Shown here: piece by piece, positions 5,534-6,526 of the stretch | How the letters are laid out: every line of letters starts with the position of its first letter | How positions within the stretch are numbered: the stretch's first letter is position 1 | Source: Treponema sp. UBA3870 | GTDB lineage: Bacteria; Spirochaetota; Spirochaetia; Treponematales; Treponemataceae | Assembly: GCA_002392275.1 (NCBI GenBank) | Contig: DGGQ01000098.1 | Span: 1 to 6,526, forward strand | Direction: 5' to 3' | DNA: 6,526 bases | The notes under the pieces: model-generated | The model's input: only the letters and a program-made list of their open reading frames with translations | The model's database searches: none | What the model was told of the DNA's origin: nothing | Position numbers and translations under genes: made by a program

Positions 5534-6526
5534 TTAAGCAATCGGGTCGCAGTTGTTCACCGACTTTCCTTTTGGATCAATCGGGTCGGCAATCTGCGCA
5601 TCCTTTGTTTCCGACGGGCGGCTCGCCTTTATCATCTTGTCGATTATGGAGCGGTTGTCCAGAAGGTCGGAAAGCGACTGTCCGTGGTGCAGCCTTGTGA
5701 TTACATTCGCGAAAAGACCGCTCACGTTTGTGCTGATGTACCACTCTTTCTTCAGCAAATCCTCATGGTAGACAGCGTTCGTTCCAATTATTCTATAGAA
5801 GAGTCCCTTCTGGTACGCCTCGTCAAAAAGCTGGACCGCATTTCCGGTGAAGAACGGCAGACTGATTGCGGCGATAACCTTTGTCGCTCCCTGGTCGTGC
5901 AAAAATCCCATGGCCTTGAGCAAAGTTCCACCGGTCCCAAGCATGTCGTCCGCAAGGAAAGCGACCTTGCCCTTCACATCGCCCAAAAGTTTTATGCTCT
6001 TGATGTTCGTGTTCTTGGCATCCTGTGTGACAACCGAATAGTCCCTCTCCTTGTAAATCATGGCGAGAGGCTTTTTAAGACCTGTCGCGTAGAATTTGTT
6101 CCTGTCGATTGCGCCTGTGTCTGGACTTACGACAACCAGATCCTCCTTGGTCAAATCAACAACACGCGAAAGCTCCCTGATAATCTGGTAGGATGCGTGC
6201 AGATTCTCACAATGGGTATGGCTGAACGCATTGATTATCTCACGGGAATGAAGGTCCAGGGTAATAATTCTTGTGACCTCCATGCTTTCATAAATGTGAC
6301 CAAGCAGAGCCGCAGTCAGACCCTCGCGTCCCTTTTTCTTATGCTGGCGGCTGTATGGGTAGACCGGAAGCACAAGTGTAATCTCCCTTGCACCGGCCTG
6401 TCTCACGGCATCAATCGCAACAAGAAGGCACATAACATGGTCGTTCACGCTCAGGGAGATTTTGTTCTTTCCATCGTTCAGGGAAATCGGCTCATGGTTC
6501 TCCACATCCTGAAAAATAAAAACGTC
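5534..6526 (-). CDS. prs: Ribose-phosphate pyrophosphokinase (PRPP synthetase), 5'-truncated by window edge
   Basis: Makes PRPP from ribose 5-phosphate and ATP for nucleotide, histidine, tryptophan and NAD synthesis; cytoplasmic. The frame is open to the right edge, giving 330 visible residues, and by comparison with the E. coli enzyme about 50 N-terminal residues are missing. The first visible residues, DVFIFQ, match the conserved DVFIIQ strand, so the in-frame GTG at 6505 is not the start. Landmarks in visible numbering: YPYSRQHKKKGRE (56-68, the ATP-side YxRQ loop), DLHSREI (91-97, the signature His), SPDTGAIDRNK (134-144), KER (159-161, where many class I enzymes have KRR in the flexible loop) and the PRPP loop DDMLGTGGTL (193-202). 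The last 30 or so residues form a polar tail beyond the usual C-terminus. The FGGY kinase gene begins 27 bp downstream. Confidence 0.95.
   Translation of the reverse strand, partial: DVFIFQDVENHEPISLNDGKNKISLSVNDHVMCLLVAIDAVRQAGAREITLVLPVYPYSRQHKKKGREGLTAALLGHIYESMEVTRIITLDLHSREIINAFSHTHCENLHASYQIIRELSRVVDLTKEDLVVVSPDTGAIDRNKFYATGLKKPLAMIYKERDYSVVTQDAKNTNIKSIKLLGDVKGKVAFLADDMLGTGGTLLKAMGFLHDQGATKVIAAISLPFFTGNAVQLFDEAYQKGLFYRIIGTNAVYHEDLLKKEWYISTNVSGLFANVITRLHHGQSLSDLLDNRSIIDKMIKASRPSETKDAQIADPIDPKGKSVNNCDPIA

Noticed and set aside
5408..6355. Similar strings (tggcggctgta) in the kinase and PRPP synthetase genes as a DNA repeat
   Set aside because: Both encode YSRQ in unrelated proteins with the same codons; an 11-base match is coincidental and is not extended on either side.
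5534..6505. PRPP synthetase starting at the GTG at 6505
   Set aside because: The frame stays open to the window edge and the residues upstream of the GTG (DVFIFQ) match a conserved core strand of the enzyme, so the real start is outside the window.

Overview
The window looks like chromosomal DNA of a spirochete, most likely a Treponema-like species. The basis is modest: a lipoprotein signal with a relaxed spirochete-type lipobox, a multi-membrane-pass chemotaxis receptor, and the general look of the PRPP synthetase. Base composition is close to balanced. No mobile element, CRISPR array, rRNA or tRNA was seen. I found no convincing undescribed multi-gene system. The least ordinary items are a secreted protein made of four tandem CAP domains and a short FGGY-type kinase with unusual substrate motifs.

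Layout, left to right. Positions 1-1339 (minus) hold the first 446 residues of a methyl-accepting chemotaxis protein that runs off the left edge. A 136-bp gap (1340-1475) carries a hairpin and a weak flagellar-sigma-like candidate. Positions 1476-3587 (minus) encode a secreted 703-residue protein with a signal peptide and four CAP/SCP repeats. A 165-bp divergent intergenic region (3588-3752) holds a promoter candidate for each direction and a perfect 9-bp inverted repeat. Positions 3753-4241 (plus) encode a small lipoprotein starting at TTG. Convergent to it, 14 bp away, is an FGGY-family carbohydrate kinase (4256-5506, minus). Upstream of that on the same strand is ribose-phosphate pyrophosphokinase (5534-6526, minus), whose N-terminus lies beyond the right edge.

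How the genes relate. The PRPP synthetase and the FGGY kinase are 27 bp apart on one strand and probably share a transcript. A sugar kinase next to the enzyme that consumes ribose 5-phosphate could mean the kinase feeds a pentose into PRPP, but its substrate motifs do not match xylulokinase, so this is only a guess. The CAP protein and the lipoprotein are divergent, both exported, and could share regulation through the palindrome between them. The chemotaxis receptor appears to be a separate unit or a weakly coupled downstream gene.
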